DNA of 61,830 nt from Sphingobacterium sp. UBA7855 (GCA_002500745.1 DLST01000016.1:272362-334191); one strand, 5' to 3'; shown: positions 46,841 through 56,235, counted from the first letter of the stretch. Notes: generated from the sequence alone by a model not told the origin. Program-made: numbers and translations.

Positions 46841-48202
46841 ATGAAAAAAGCATCAATTTTAGTGGTTGACGATGATCAGGACTTACTAACGGCAGCGAGA
46901 ATCTTGCTTAAACCTAAAGTCAGCCATATTCAGGTCGAGCCTAATCCGGAGAATCTTATCGCACATTTGGAGAAGATACCTTATGATCTGGTGCTTTTAG
47001 ATATGAATTTTAAAAGTACGATTAATACCGGCAATGAGGGATTATACTGGTTGTCGCGGATCAAAGAAAAGTTTCCACAGGTACATGTCATTATGATAAC
47101 CGCTTATGGAGCTGTTGATCTCGCTGTAAAATCGCTGAAACAAGGAGCATCAGATTTTGTGGTGAAACCTTGGGAAAATGAGCAACTATTGACAACGATC
47201 GAAAGCGCGCTTGCCGAATCAAAAAATAAAGAAAAGAAAAGTAAAAATTCCTTGCTCAGTAGTGTGAGCAGTCCTGATTTGATTGGTAATTCCATTGTGA
47301 TGGACGAACTGCAATATAAATTGGAGAAAATTGCACCTACAGATGCCAATATATTAATATTAGGTGAAAATGGGACCGGGAAAGACCTGATTGCTCAAGC
47401 CATACAGCGAAGATCACTGCGTTCCGATCGGACTTATGTTAAGGTTGATGTCGGGGCGCTGACAGAATCATTGTTTGAAAGCGAGCTTTTTGGCTATAAG
47501 AAGGGCGCATTTACGGATGCACGTGAAGACCGTCAAGGGCGGTTCGAAGCGGCGAATGGCGGGACATTGTTCCTCGATGAAATTGGCAATATCTCTTTGC
47601 AGCAACAAGCTAAACTGTTGACTGTACTGCAGAATAGACAAGTGACGCCGTTGGGTTCCTATCAACCAATATCGGTGGATATACGCTTGATCTCCGCAAC
47701 CAATGTTCCATTGAAACAACTTGCAGATGAAAGCCGTTTTCGAAAAGACTTAATTTATCGGATCAATACCGTTGAAATTCAGGTACCGCCCTTGCGTGAA
47801 CGAGGAGAGGATATCAAGTTATTGGCTGATCATTTTCTCGATATCTATTCAAAAAAATACAATAAAAGGATTGAAGGTTTTGAGTCGGATGCGGTTAAGA
47901 AGATGACCGCATACCATTTCCCAGGAAATGTACGCGAACTACAATACAGTATTGAGCGCGCTGTTATTATGGCCGACCAGCTTAGTATCGCTGGTAACGA
48001 TCTTTTTTTCTCGCCAATTGAACAGCAAATGGAGAGCCGTATCGTTGAATCTAGTCCTGGCAGTCAAAATTTAGAAGAACTTGAACGGAAAGCGATCAAA
48101 TCAGCGATTGAGCGTTATAATGGTAATATTAGTAAAGCAGCGAAAGAATTGGGGCTTACGAGGGCGGCACTTTATAGACGCTTGGAAAAATATGATATTT
48201 AG
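46841..48202 (+). CDS. NtrC-type sigma-54-dependent response regulator
   Basis: A 453-aa transcription activator. Receiver domain at 1-125 with the acidic DDD near residue 10, phospho-acceptor Asp54 (LLDMNF) and Lys of VVKPW. AAA+ domain at about 148-390 with Walker A GENGTGKD, Walker [12 protein letters not shown] and the arginine-finger region [10 protein letters not shown]. Fis-type HTH at about 408-453 ([22 protein letters not shown]). The sigma-54 contact loop reads GAFTDA at 222-227 instead of GAFTGA. It is the best candidate to bind the TGTYCG-N4-CGRACA palindromes of the adjacent array. Confidence 0.93.
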   Translation: MKKASILVVDDDQDLLTAARILLKPKVSHIQVEPNPENLIAHLEKIPYDLVLLDMNFKSTINTGNEGLYWLSRIKEKFPQVHVIMITAYGAVDLAVKSLKQGASDFVVKPWENEQLLTTIESALAESKNKEKKSKNSLLSSVSSPDLIGNSIVMDELQYKLEKIAPTDANILILGENGTGKDLIAQAIQRRSLRSDRTYVKVDVGALTESLFESELFGYKKGAFTDAREDRQGRFEAANGGTLFLDEIGNISLQQQAKLLTVLQNRQVTPLGSYQPISVDIRLISATNVPLKQLADESRFRKDLIYRINTVEIQVPPLRERGEDIKLLADHFLDIYSKKYNKRIEGFESDAVKKMTAYHFPGNVRELQYSIERAVIMADQLSIAGNDLFFSPIEQQMESRIVESSPGSQNLEELERKAIKSAIERYNGNISKAAKELGLTRAALYRRLEKYDI

Positions 48203-48205
48203 TCG

Positions 48206-49525
48206 ATGCGGCACGGAAAAATTCTAAATGCGATTAAGATTGTAGTACTGCTGATCGCGGCTCTTCTAAGTGCTTATCTGTTACTAAAGCGCGAATATGT
48301 GCAGGCTGCCTTGATCTTTTGCGTCATGCTTTATCTCGGTTTTAATTTATATGCACAATATAATTTTTTAGCGCGTCAATTGATTGAATTTTCTGAAGCC
48401 GTCAAATACCGTGATTTTACAAGACGTTTCTTGGTGAAAAATACCCAATCTGTGGAAGGAAAGCTTTTCCTTGCTTTTAATCAGATTAACGAAACCTATA
48501 AAGATATCAGCATCAAACAGGAAATTCAGCATCAGTACTTGGATCGTGTAATCAATATGTTGAATTCTGCGATCATCTTCTATGAAAGGGATAGTGGAAA
48601 GGTGATGTGGGTCAATGATGCATTTAAACAACTATTCCATTTACCACATCTCGGAAACATCGCAGGGCTGAAGAAAAAAAACACCGATCTTTATGAAAAA
48701 ACCATGTTACTTGAAAACGGACAGCAGCAGATGGAGTCCGTTCAGTCGAGTAAAGGAAAAATAAAGCTATTGATTCAGAGCTCAAGCTTTGAGACACAGG
48801 ATGCTTTGTTTCGCATTGTGGTATACCAAAATATCAATGAAGCAATTGATGAGACCGAGACAAAGGCATGGCACAAGTTATTACGTGTACTGACACATGA
48901 AATCATGAATTCCATCGCTCCAATCAGCTCACTTGCTGAAACCTTAAACGGTCGTTTGGACCATTTTAAAGGGGCGGAAGATATTGATGATCTAAAAACA
49001 GGTATTTCCACCATCAAACGCCGTAGTGAAGGACTTTTACATTTTGCGAAGAGTTATCGTATGATCAATAAGGTCGATCAGCCTCAGCTAGCGCCGATCC
49101 AAATTTCGCAGTTATTTGAGCATATCTATCAGCTGCTTGAACCAACCTTGATCCAAAAAAATATTGATGTTGATATTATTCTGAAAAATACACGGCTAAT
49201 CTTATCTGCCGATGTCAATTTGATCGAGCAGGTTATTATCAACTTAATGTTGAATGCAATAGATGCGGTTAAAAATAGGGTAGAAGCCTATATTAGTTTA
49301 TCTGCTCTTGAAGTAGACGGAAAGGTGCAGATTCGGATTGAAGATAACGGGGCAGGAATTCCTGCCGATCTTCAGGAGCAGATCTTTACACCATTTTTTA
49401 CAACGAAGAAAACGGGTACAGGGGTCGGCCTTACCCTAAGCAAACAGATTATGCTTTTGCACAAGGGAACTATTTTTCTCAATAGTACGGAAGGAGAAGG
49501 AAGTGTTTTTATTCTCCAGTTTTAG
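48206..49525 (+). CDS. Sensor histidine kinase (NtrB/NtrY-like)
   Basis: A 439-aa membrane kinase starting 3 bp after the regulator stop, so the two are translationally coupled. Two N-terminal TM helices (about 7-50) are joined by a very short loop, so there is no real periplasmic sensor domain. A HAMP-like/PAS-like region (about 60-210) follows, then the phospho-acceptor His231 in LTHEIMNSIAP, the N box INLMLNAIDAV, the G1 box IEDNGAGIP and the G2 box TKKTGTGVGLTLSK. The likely signal is membrane or envelope stress, or an intracellular cue. It pairs with the regulator upstream. Confidence 0.92.
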   Translation: MRHGKILNAIKIVVLLIAALLSAYLLLKREYVQAALIFCVMLYLGFNLYAQYNFLARQLIEFSEAVKYRDFTRRFLVKNTQSVEGKLFLAFNQINETYKDISIKQEIQHQYLDRVINMLNSAIIFYERDSGKVMWVNDAFKQLFHLPHLGNIAGLKKKNTDLYEKTMLLENGQQQMESVQSSKGKIKLLIQSSSFETQDALFRIVVYQNINEAIDETETKAWHKLLRVLTHEIMNSIAPISSLAETLNGRLDHFKGAEDIDDLKTGISTIKRRSEGLLHFAKSYRMINKVDQPQLAPIQISQLFEHIYQLLEPTLIQKNIDVDIILKNTRLILSADVNLIEQVIINLMLNAIDAVKNRVEAYISLSALEVDGKVQIRIEDNGAGIPADLQEQIFTPFFTTKKTGTGVGLTLSKQIMLLHKGTIFLNSTEGEGSVFILQF

Positions 49526-49599
49526 GGGGATCATTCCTGCAAACTAAAACCTAATGTTCCATGTGAAAAATCATAAAATTTAGCGATGTTTGCAGCGAA

Positions 49600-50127
49600 A
49601 TGAACTACATGCTTAAGTATTGGCGACATTATTTTGTATCCCATAGTCGCCATGGGACCCATTCTCCTTTTGTTTATAAATTGGTAGACGAAGTAATTTA
49701 TCAAAAGACATCCAAAGCGAGCGTTTCAGAATTACCACAAACTATTCAAAACGAGAGCAAGGTAGAACAGAAAAAGTATGCATTAATCGATCGATTATTA
49801 AGGACATTTGCTTACGACAATTTTAGCTATTGGGCCGATCATCCGTGCGAAAGTTATAGGAGTCTTTTGCACGATCAATGTGGACGTTATGCGTACCGGC
49901 ATATTTATTATATTGACCAGGACGATCTTGACCTGAATTTTTTGAAAAATGTTGGGGATCGAGATCTATTAATTATAAACGAGCCCCATTTATCAGTGAA
50001 AAGGGAAGCCTATTGGAATAAGCTGAAGGAGGATGATCATAGTGTAGTTACAATAGATCTATACCGAATTGGGTTAGTTTACTTTAGAAAAGGACAGCGT
50101 AAAGAGAATTTTCTGATTCGATTTTAA
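49600..50127 (+). CDS. Degenerate class I methyltransferase-like protein
   Basis: A 175-aa protein. The N-terminus (LKYWRHYFVSHSRHGTHSPFVYKLVDEVIY) and the C-terminus (VTIDLYRIGLVYFRKGQRKENFLIRF) match a Bacteroidota family of about 230-240-aa SAM-dependent methyltransferases. The glycine-rich SAM-binding motif I expected after residue about 65 is missing. In its place is LIDRLLRTFAYDNFSYW, and the chain is about 60 residues short. It is probably not a methyltransferase any longer. It starts 74 bp after the kinase gene and may be cotranscribed. I infer family membership from the two ends only. Confidence 0.6.
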   Translation: MNYMLKYWRHYFVSHSRHGTHSPFVYKLVDEVIYQKTSKASVSELPQTIQNESKVEQKKYALIDRLLRTFAYDNFSYWADHPCESYRSLLHDQCGRYAYRHIYYIDQDDLDLNFLKNVGDRDLLIINEPHLSVKREAYWNKLKEDDHSVVTIDLYRIGLVYFRKGQRKENFLIRF

Positions 50128-50128
50128 C

Positions 50129-50158
50129 CTGCTGTTCCGATTTAGGCTGCTGTTCCGA
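50129..50158 (+). repeat. 12-bp direct repeat CTGCTGTTCCGA
   Basis: Two exact copies (50129-50140 and 50147-50158) start 18 bp apart just after the stop of the methyltransferase-like gene. Function unknown. Confidence 0.6.
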
Positions 50159-50275
50159 CCTCTTTTTGACTGTCGATGGTCAGTCATCTACTGCGTTCCG
50201 TTGGGCACCAACTATTTTAGCTGAAGTTTGCGGGTAGTAGAGATGAGGGGAAAAAGTGGATGTCATTAGGCAAGA

Positions 50276-50317
50276 ATACACAAGAGCATCCATACATGTA
50301 TAGATGCTCTTGTGTAT
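50276..50317. repeat. Perfect 15-bp inverted repeat at the 3' end of the Omp85-type gene
   Basis: ATACACAAGAGCATC (50276-50290) pairs with GATGCTCTTGTGTAT (50303-50317) around a 12-base loop that is itself nearly palindromic. It reaches the first base of the minus-strand stop codon. There is no T-run on either side, so it is a poor classical terminator despite the strong stem. Confidence 0.75.
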
Positions 50318-51480
50318 TAAAAAGCTTCACTTAGGGACAGATAGAAACCCGACTGTCGTTTTTCTCCGGGTCTTTGTTCACCAAAAGAATAATCAAAGCG
50401 TATGCTGCTATTGTGTTCGAGACTAAAGAAGTAGCGTAAACCACCACCGTAACTTGCGACATATCGGCTGCTATTTTCCTTGGAAAAGGTGGATCCGAGT
50501 CCTGAAAATCCAACGATGCCAAAGCGTGGATGAAAGCGATAGCGCAGTTCAGCCTGTGAGGCAAGATAATTCTTGTCTCGATAACGTCCGAGGTAATAAC
50601 CGCGCATCATCATGTCTCCACCGAGCTCACGGTAATTGTAAAATGGGACAGTTTTTCCAAATGTGGAACGAAAGATTCCTTGCAGGGCCATTGTGACTTG
50701 GTTGTGCAGGGGAATAAAGCCACGGAGATCCACATCGAGGTTTGCCCCCGTAAAATCAGTACTTGTCCATAACTTTGGGGCATAGGCCAGCCGCAATTTA
50801 GCATAATACCCCTTTGTTGTATAAGAAACGTTGTCCCTATTGTCAAACAATTGCGAAAGACCTACGAGTAGCTGTTGTCCGCCACGCTTCCCAATCAGAT
50901 CGGAATGGTTGAAAATGCGATCGGCACTATCGCTTCGAATGGTGAAGTTATCGTATTGAATGTTGATACCTGAATAAAGGCCGTTGCTGATTTTTTTCTC
51001 AGCTTCGAGTTTGACGCGAAATAATTTTTGATCAATGCGTTCTTCATCTGCTTTCCAAGTGTCCATACCGACGCCATAATAGTTAAAGGGCCAATTGCGG
51101 TAGCGTATTTCACTAATCAGATGGTAGTCGTTGTTTTTAGTCCAAAGATCGGTCTGTAGTTTGAAGTTGGACTGGCTATTGGATGTAAAGGTTCCCATGG
51201 CCATGACGGTGGAGGTGCGGATTTTGGGATCAGATTTGTCCAGATAAAAATTATACGCGCTGGCCAGGCCGTATTCAACTCCCGTTTCTTGCGCATAACC
51301 AACGGCCGGTAAAACCATAAAACTACCGGAACGTGTCGAATCTCTTTCAGCGGAAAGAAATTTTTTACTCAATTTTTGAATAATATTTTGAGCTTTCAAT
51401 TCGGCCGATCCCATTAAAAGTACCGTAAATAGTACAGAGTATCGGGTAAGTTTTGAAAGTGATTGCGGTAAAATTTGCAT
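50317..51480 (-). CDS. Omp85-type outer-membrane barrel (bacterial surface antigen family)
   Basis: A 387-aa outer-membrane protein. The frame is open to 51567, but the ATG at 51478-51480 (MQILPQSLSKLTRYSVLFTVLL) gives a proper signal peptide, cut near ELKAQ, and was chosen. The rest is a run of amphipathic beta strands. It carries the conserved GGDMMMRGYYLGRYRDKNYLA (RGY...GRY...) and SSIRFDYSFGE blocks of the BamA/TamA barrel and ends in Phe. No POTRA domains are present, so it is a barrel-only member, perhaps for transport or assembly. Monocistronic. Confidence 0.83.
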   Translation of the reverse strand: MQILPQSLSKLTRYSVLFTVLLMGSAELKAQNIIQKLSKKFLSAERDSTRSGSFMVLPAVGYAQETGVEYGLASAYNFYLDKSDPKIRTSTVMAMGTFTSNSQSNFKLQTDLWTKNNDYHLISEIRYRNWPFNYYGVGMDTWKADEERIDQKLFRVKLEAEKKISNGLYSGINIQYDNFTIRSDSADRIFNHSDLIGKRGGQQLLVGLSQLFDNRDNVSYTTKGYYAKLRLAYAPKLWTSTDFTGANLDVDLRGFIPLHNQVTMALQGIFRSTFGKTVPFYNYRELGGDMMMRGYYLGRYRDKNYLASQAELRYRFHPRFGIVGFSGLGSTFSKENSSRYVASYGGGLRYFFSLEHNSSIRFDYSFGEQRPGEKRQSGFYLSLSEAF

Positions 51481-51807
51481 GCCCAAAGATAGTATATTAG
51501 CCAAATAACCAAAACAGGTAAATATGCAATCAAAAATTATTGTGCTGCATATCAGTATAATTGCCAAAAACTGTCTTTTTTTTTTGATAAATATTTTTGT
51601 AAAGTGAGTTTTGTGTCTATCTTTGCATCAGCAAACAAGGGAACAACGGTTCAAAACAACGAAAGTTTGCTTAGTTCTTTTAAATGAAAAAAAATAAAAA
51701 ATAAACTTGCAGAAATCAAAAGTAAATTCGATATTTGCACTCGCTGAAAAGGTAGAGATACTTGGTCAGACGTTGATAGAATGTAAGTTTAAATAAAGAT
51801 ATTAGAA
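51481..51807. promoter_or_regulatory. 327-bp gap: Omp85-type 5' region and tRNA operon promoters
   Basis: No gene is seen. On the plus strand there are two candidate promoters. The first is TTTG (51596-51599), 18 bp, TATCTTTG (51618-51625). The second is TTG (51707-51709), 20 bp, GATATTTG (51730-51737). The second shares its outline with the tRNA-Trp promoter at 53646-53677. The remainder is AT-rich. Confidence 0.6.
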
Positions 51808-51880
<73 letters not shown>

Positions 51881-51906
51881 CTAAATGTAACGAAAGTTAC
51901 AGGTCT

Positions 51907-51987
51907 GGAGGGGTTCCAGAGCGGTCAAATGGGACGGACTGTAAATCCGTTGCTTCGGCTTCGAAGGTTCGAATCCTTCTCCCTCCA
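51907..51987 (+). tRNA. tRNA-Tyr (anticodon GTA)
   Basis: An 81-nt class II tRNA with a long variable arm (TTGCTTCGGCTTCGAA region), acceptor GGAGGGG/TCCCTCC (one G-T pair), anticodon loop CTGTAAA and discriminator A. Confidence 0.95.
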
Positions 51988-52037
51988 CACTTTATTTTAA
52001 TTAGGGTGTTAGATTTACTCTAGTTTCTAATTATTAA

Positions 52038-52110
52038 GCGGAAGTAGCTCAGTTGGTAGAGCGATAGCCTTCCAAGCTATAGGTCGCGAGTTCGAACCTC
52101 GTCTTCCGCT
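52038..52110 (+). tRNA. tRNA-Gly (anticodon TCC)
   Basis: A 73-nt cloverleaf with acceptor GCGGAAG/CTTCCGC and anticodon stem ATAGC/GCTAT around CTTCCAA. Confidence 0.95.
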
Positions 52111-52205
52111 CAAATTTTTCAAGTATTAAATTTAGTCTCTATCTTCTTTGATAATAATGTATCTAAAGGTGGGGGCATTAATACGTAAATAAGGTTTTTT
52201 AGTAA

Positions 52206-52277
<72 letters not shown>

Positions 52278-52349
52278 CGTACTTGTGTAAAAGTTAAGCA
52301 AGAGTATATAACAAATAGAAATAATTTATAATTACTAATTCGCATAAAC

Positions 52350-53534
52350 ATGGCAAAAGAGAAATTTGACCGTAGTAAACCACACTTAAACATTGGTACT
52401 ATCGGTCACGTTGACCACGGTAAAACTACAACTACAGCTGCTATCACTAAAGTGTTGGCTGATAAAGGTTTGTCAGAAGCTCGTTCATTTGATTCAATTG
52501 ACTCTGCTCCTGAAGAAAAAGAGCGTGGTATCACAATCAATACTGCACACGTAGAATATTCTACAGCTAACCGTCACTATGCACACGTTGACTGTCCAGG
52601 TCACGCTGACTACGTTAAGAACATGGTAACTGGTGCTGCTCAAATGGACGGTGCTATCATCGTAGTTGCTGCGACTGATGGTCCTATGCCTCAAACTCGT
52701 GAGCACATCTTGTTGGCTCGCCAAGTAGGTGTTCCTGCGTTAGTAGTATTCATGAACAAAACTGACTTAGTTGATGACCCTGAGTTGTTAGACTTAGTTG
52801 AAATGGAAGTTCGTGAGTTATTATCATTCTACGAATTCCCTGGTGATGATATCCCTGTAATCAAAGGTTCTGCTTTAGGTGCATTGAATGGTGAGCCTGA
52901 GTGGGTTGAGAAAATCATGGAATTAATGGATGCTGTTGATAACTACATTCCAATTCCTCCACGTTTGACTGACTTACCTTTCTTGATGCCAGTAGAGGAC
53001 GTATTCTCGATCACAGGTCGTGGTACAGTAGCTACAGGTCGTATCGAAAGAGGTGTGATCAACTCTGGTGATCCAGTTGAGATCTTAGGTATGGGTGCTG
53101 AGAACTTGAAATCTACAGTAACAGGTGTTGAGATGTTCCGTAAAATCTTAGATTACGGTGAGGCTGGTGATAACGTAGGTTTATTGTTACGTGGTATTGA
53201 GAAAACTGATATCAAACGTGGTATGGTTATCTGTAAACCAGGTTCAGTAACTCCTCACGATCATTTCAAAGCAGAGGTTTACGTATTGTCAAAAGCTGAA
53301 GGTGGTCGTCACACACCATTCTTCAACAAATACCGTCCTCAATTCTATTTCCGTACAACTGACGTAACTGGAGAAATCTCTTTACCAGAAGGTACTGAAA
53401 TGGTTATGCCAGGTGATAACGTTACAATCAGTGTGAAATTAATTTCTGCGATTGCAATGGAAAAAGGTCTACGTTTCGCTATCCGTGAAGGTGGTCGTAC
53501 AGTAGGTGCTGGTCAGGTAACTGAAATTATCTAG
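52350..53534 (+). CDS. tuf: Elongation factor Tu
   Basis: A 394-aa GTPase that brings aminoacyl-tRNA to the ribosome. G1 GHVDHGKTT at about 19-27, switch I ERGITIN, G3 DCPGHADY, G4 NKTD (136-139) and G5 SALG are all present, followed by the two beta-barrel domains. The ATG is preceded by the four-tRNA cluster, the usual arrangement in Bacteroidota. Third positions favour a narrow set of codons, as expected for a very highly expressed gene. A strong terminator follows. Confidence 0.98.
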   Translation: MAKEKFDRSKPHLNIGTIGHVDHGKTTTTAAITKVLADKGLSEARSFDSIDSAPEEKERGITINTAHVEYSTANRHYAHVDCPGHADYVKNMVTGAAQMDGAIIVVAATDGPMPQTREHILLARQVGVPALVVFMNKTDLVDDPELLDLVEMEVRELLSFYEFPGDDIPVIKGSALGALNGEPEWVEKIMELMDAVDNYIPIPPRLTDLPFLMPVEDVFSITGRGTVATGRIERGVINSGDPVEILGMGAENLKSTVTGVEMFRKILDYGEAGDNVGLLLRGIEKTDIKRGMVICKPGSVTPHDHFKAEVYVLSKAEGGRHTPFFNKYRPQFYFRTTDVTGEISLPEGTEMVMPGDNVTISVKLISAIAMEKGLRFAIREGGRTVGAGQVTEII

Positions 53535-53560
53535 TCTTAAATTAAGATTTAGAATCACAT

Positions 53561-53600
53561 AAAATAAGCTAATCGACTCAGGTTGATTAGCTTATTTTTT
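53561..53600 (+). terminator. Rho-independent terminator of tuf
   Basis: A perfect 12-bp stem AATAAGCTAATC (53563-53574) pairs with GATTAGCTTATT (53585-53596) and is followed by Ts. Confidence 0.9.
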
Positions 53601-53645
53601 CGATAAGCGATTTATCGGATTAGAATAAAAAAAAGTGAAAAAAGA

Positions 53646-53677
53646 TTTGCAGAAAGTGGTTTAAAACACTATATTTG
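53646..53677 (+). promoter_or_regulatory. Promoter of tRNA-Trp-secE-nusG
   Basis: TTTG (53646-53649), a 20-bp spacer and TATATTTG (53670-53677) match the Bacteroidota -33/-7 consensus. The mature tRNA begins 21 bp after the -7 element. Confidence 0.75.
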
Positions 53678-53697
53678 CATCACAAAGTAAGAAATAC

Positions 53698-53768
53698 ACG
53701 GGCATAGTTTAAAGGTAGAACGAAGGTCTCCAAAACCTTTGGTCTGGGTTCGAGTCCTGGTGCCCGTG
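53698..53768 (+). tRNA. tRNA-Trp (anticodon CCA)
   Basis: A 71-nt cloverleaf with acceptor ACGGGCA/TGCCCGT, anticodon stem AAGGT/ACCTT around CTCCAAA and discriminator G. It lies between tuf and secE, the common position. Confidence 0.95.
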
Positions 53769-53791
53769 CTTATAAAAACAGATAAACTAAA

Positions 53792-53986
53792 ATGGCAAAA
53801 GTACTTGATTTTTTTAAAGACTCTTATGTAGAGATCACTGAGAAAGTGACTTGGCCTACATGGTCTCAGTTACAAAGTTCAGCTGTTATTGTACTTGTTG
53901 CTTCTCTTCTTATTGCATTGGTAGTCTTTGTAATGGATAAAGCTTCAAGCGTAGGGTTAGAATTCTTGTACGGTATTGCTTCTTAA
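53792..53986 (+). CDS. secE: Preprotein translocase subunit SecE
   Basis: A 64-aa inner-membrane protein of the Sec translocon. It has the amphipathic helix with the conserved VEITEKVTWPTWSQLQ motif (about 11-27) followed by a single TM (about 31-52), the short form of SecE usual in this phylum. It begins 23 bp after tRNA-Trp and precedes nusG by 20 bp. Confidence 0.95.
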   Translation: MAKVLDFFKDSYVEITEKVTWPTWSQLQSSAVIVLVASLLIALVVFVMDKASSVGLEFLYGIAS

Positions 53987-54006
53987 TTTTTCAATCGTAT
54001 TTATTT

Positions 54007-54552
54007 ATGGCAGATCAAGGTTTAAAGTGGTACGTAGTTCGTGCTGTAAGTGGTAAAGAAAAGAAAGTAAAGCAATATATTGATGCCGAAGTTAGCCGTT
54101 TAGGTATTGAGCACTTGATTCCTCAGGTGTTGATTCCAATGGAAAAATACTACTTGATGCGCGATGGTAAGAAAGTTGCTAAAGAGCGTAACTATTATCC
54201 TGGTTATGTATTATTAGAAGCAGCTCTTGACGGTGAGTTAGAGCATATCATCAAAAATATCAATAGCGTAATTGGTTTCTTGGGAGATAAAGCTGGTAAT
54301 GCGGTTCCTTTGCGCCAAGCAGAAGTAAATCGTATCCTAGGTAAAGTGGATGAAATGGCCGAACAAGGTGAAACCATTAACGTTCCTTACTATGTGGGTG
54401 AAACAGTGAAAGTAAACGATGGTCCTTTCAACGGATTTACCGGAGAAATCGAAGAAGTCCACGAAGATAAAAAGAAATTAATCGTGATGGTGAAAGTCTT
54501 CGGTCGTAAGACGCCACTTGAACTAAACTACATGCAAGTAGAAAAAGAGTAA
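54007..54552 (+). CDS. nusG: Transcription termination/antitermination protein NusG
   Basis: A 181-aa RNA polymerase-binding factor. NGN domain at about 5-115 (KWYVVRAVSGKEKKVK...PMEKYYLMRDGKKVAKERNYYPGYVLLEA), then a KOW domain at about 128-181 (GETVKVNDGPFNGFTGEIEEVHEDKKKLIVMVKVFGRKTPLEL). The length is normal. The usual next gene, rplK, is absent: a terminator and an unrelated protease gene follow. Confidence 0.97.
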   Translation: MADQGLKWYVVRAVSGKEKKVKQYIDAEVSRLGIEHLIPQVLIPMEKYYLMRDGKKVAKERNYYPGYVLLEAALDGELEHIIKNINSVIGFLGDKAGNAVPLRQAEVNRILGKVDEMAEQGETINVPYYVGETVKVNDGPFNGFTGEIEEVHEDKKKLIVMVKVFGRKTPLELNYMQVEKE

Positions 54553-54572
54553 GATTAGTAATTAACGATAGA

Positions 54573-54608
54573 GAAAAGCTTTTCATGAAAATTGGAAGGC
54601 TTTTTTTG
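54573..54608 (+). terminator. Rho-independent terminator of nusG
   Basis: An imperfect stem (AAAAGCTTTTC with GGAAGGCTTTT) is followed by eight Ts ending at 54607. It ends the secE-nusG transcript and lies just upstream of the S41 protease gene. Confidence 0.75.
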
Positions 54609-54621
54609 TATCTTACTGCAA

Positions 54622-56202
54622 ATGAAAAGGCCAACTATTTATCTATTCGTATTGGTGTATGTGCTGACATTGCTGAGCTGTGCAAATGTCGAGAAGTACA
54701 ATCGATTTATCGAAACTCCCCTGGCGGTGGAAGCTATGCAGCAAGATATCAACTATGTCGAGCATAACTTATGGAAAATGCATCCAGACCTGTTTCTGTA
54801 TGTGCGGGAAGATCAGTTAAAGGTTAAGTTCGACAGCCTTCGTCGGACGATCCGCCAACCCTTATTGCCCAATCAGTTTCAGCTGGCATTAGCATCTGTA
54901 CTGGCCCAGGTTCGGCAGGGGCATATGACGCTGAGTCCCCTTATTTCTAAATTTGATCCAAAAGGTAAGGATAAAGTCCGTTATCAAAAAAGTAAAGGTC
55001 CCTTTTCACAACTGGGCTTTCATTGGCAGGAAAATACACTCTATCTCTCAAAAAATGGAACGTTAGATTCAAGTTTGGTAGCAGGCTCTAAAATTCTTTC
55101 TATTGAGGGTATACAACCACAAAATCTGTACACTAAATATCGTCCAACCTTTACGTCGGACGGCTATAATACGACATTTATAGATCAGGCTTTCGAGCGT
55201 TTATTACCGCGGTATTACCAATTGGAACTGGGGTATAAAGATTCTATTTCGGTTTTGTTTTCTCGCGCCGATAGTACATATCAGCGGACTGTGGTCAGAA
55301 GGTTTGACAGTGTCGATACAAAGGCTAAATCAGGGATAAGGACCACGGCAGTGAAAAAAGTGAGCCAACCTGATCAGAAGAAAAGTGATCTAAAAAAGCA
55401 GCGTAAAATCTTTGGTTATAATGCTAATCTAAAAAGAATGAGTAAACAGCTCTCTTTTCCTGTTAAAGGCGATAGTAGTGTTGCTTTATTGAAAGTGGTT
55501 GACTTTTCGTATGGGCGTCCAAAAGAAGCCTATAGAAGAATTTTTGATCGGCTGGAGCTTAATTCGGTACAATACCTGATCTTGGACCTTCGTGGAAATT
55601 TGGGCGGACATTTGTCCGATGTCCGTGAACTATACAGTTACTTAGTGGAAGAGGATAAATTCCAATTTGTTCAGCCTGCAGTTATCACCTCAAAATTCAA
55701 CTTGCCGTTTTATCAGGTAAAAGGATTGCCGGGCTGGTCTTATCCCGTTTTATCGCCATTTATCATACCTAGTGCGGTTGTATCCTGGACAAAGACCTTT
55801 TCCAAAGATGGGAGAAATTATACCCACCTTACAGGGAGTAAAAGTGAAAAATCAAAAGGCAATCGCTATCGCGGTGATTTATTTGTATTGATTGATGGCG
55901 GGACTTTTTCTGCAGCGAGTTTAATTGCTACAAATCTAAAAGTTGGGAAGCAGGCTGTTTTTGTGGGGGAGGAAACTGGTGGGGCTGCCAATGGAACAGT
56001 TGCCGGATCTCTTCCTGTGCTGAAACTTCCAAACTCCCATCTGCGTTGGCGTTTTGGCTTAATGGAGGTCAAACCTTATTATCAAGTATTAGAAGAGGGA
56101 AGGGGTGTCATGCCGGATGTTCCTGTTGTACGGAGTGTTGATGATGTTGTCAAGGGGAAAGATCCAGTATTGGATAAGGTGTTGAAGTCTATTAAAAAAT
56201 AA
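54622..56202 (+). CDS. S41-family peptidase, lipoprotein
   Basis: A 526-aa exported serine protease of the C-terminal processing (tail-specific) family. The ATG at 54622 (MKRPTIYLFVLVYVLTLLSC) gives a lipobox LLSC with Cys about 20. The TTG-started upstream frame would place the start in the nusG terminator. The catalytic block holds DLRGNLGGHLSDVREL, then IDGGTFSAASLIATNL with the nucleophile Ser, and FVGEETGGAANG. A Lys-rich loop of about 60 residues (around 230-290) is inserted before the core. A PDZ-like segment is weak. Monocistronic. Confidence 0.83.
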   Translation: MKRPTIYLFVLVYVLTLLSCANVEKYNRFIETPLAVEAMQQDINYVEHNLWKMHPDLFLYVREDQLKVKFDSLRRTIRQPLLPNQFQLALASVLAQVRQGHMTLSPLISKFDPKGKDKVRYQKSKGPFSQLGFHWQENTLYLSKNGTLDSSLVAGSKILSIEGIQPQNLYTKYRPTFTSDGYNTTFIDQAFERLLPRYYQLELGYKDSISVLFSRADSTYQRTVVRRFDSVDTKAKSGIRTTAVKKVSQPDQKKSDLKKQRKIFGYNANLKRMSKQLSFPVKGDSSVALLKVVDFSYGRPKEAYRRIFDRLELNSVQYLILDLRGNLGGHLSDVRELYSYLVEEDKFQFVQPAVITSKFNLPFYQVKGLPGWSYPVLSPFIIPSAVVSWTKTFSKDGRNYTHLTGSKSEKSKGNRYRGDLFVLIDGGTFSAASLIATNLKVGKQAVFVGEETGGAANGTVAGSLPVLKLPNSHLRWRFGLMEVKPYYQVLEEGRGVMPDVPVVRSVDDVVKGKDPVLDKVLKSIKK

Positions 56203-56235
56203 GGCGAAGTGTAATTAAGGATTAGACTTCACCTT
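56201..56235. terminator. Hairpin between convergent S41 and XRE genes
   Basis: AAGGCGAAGT (56201-56210) pairs with ACTTCACCTT (56226-56235) with one C-A mismatch. It overlaps both stop codons. No T-run follows, so function as a terminator is uncertain. Confidence 0.4.
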
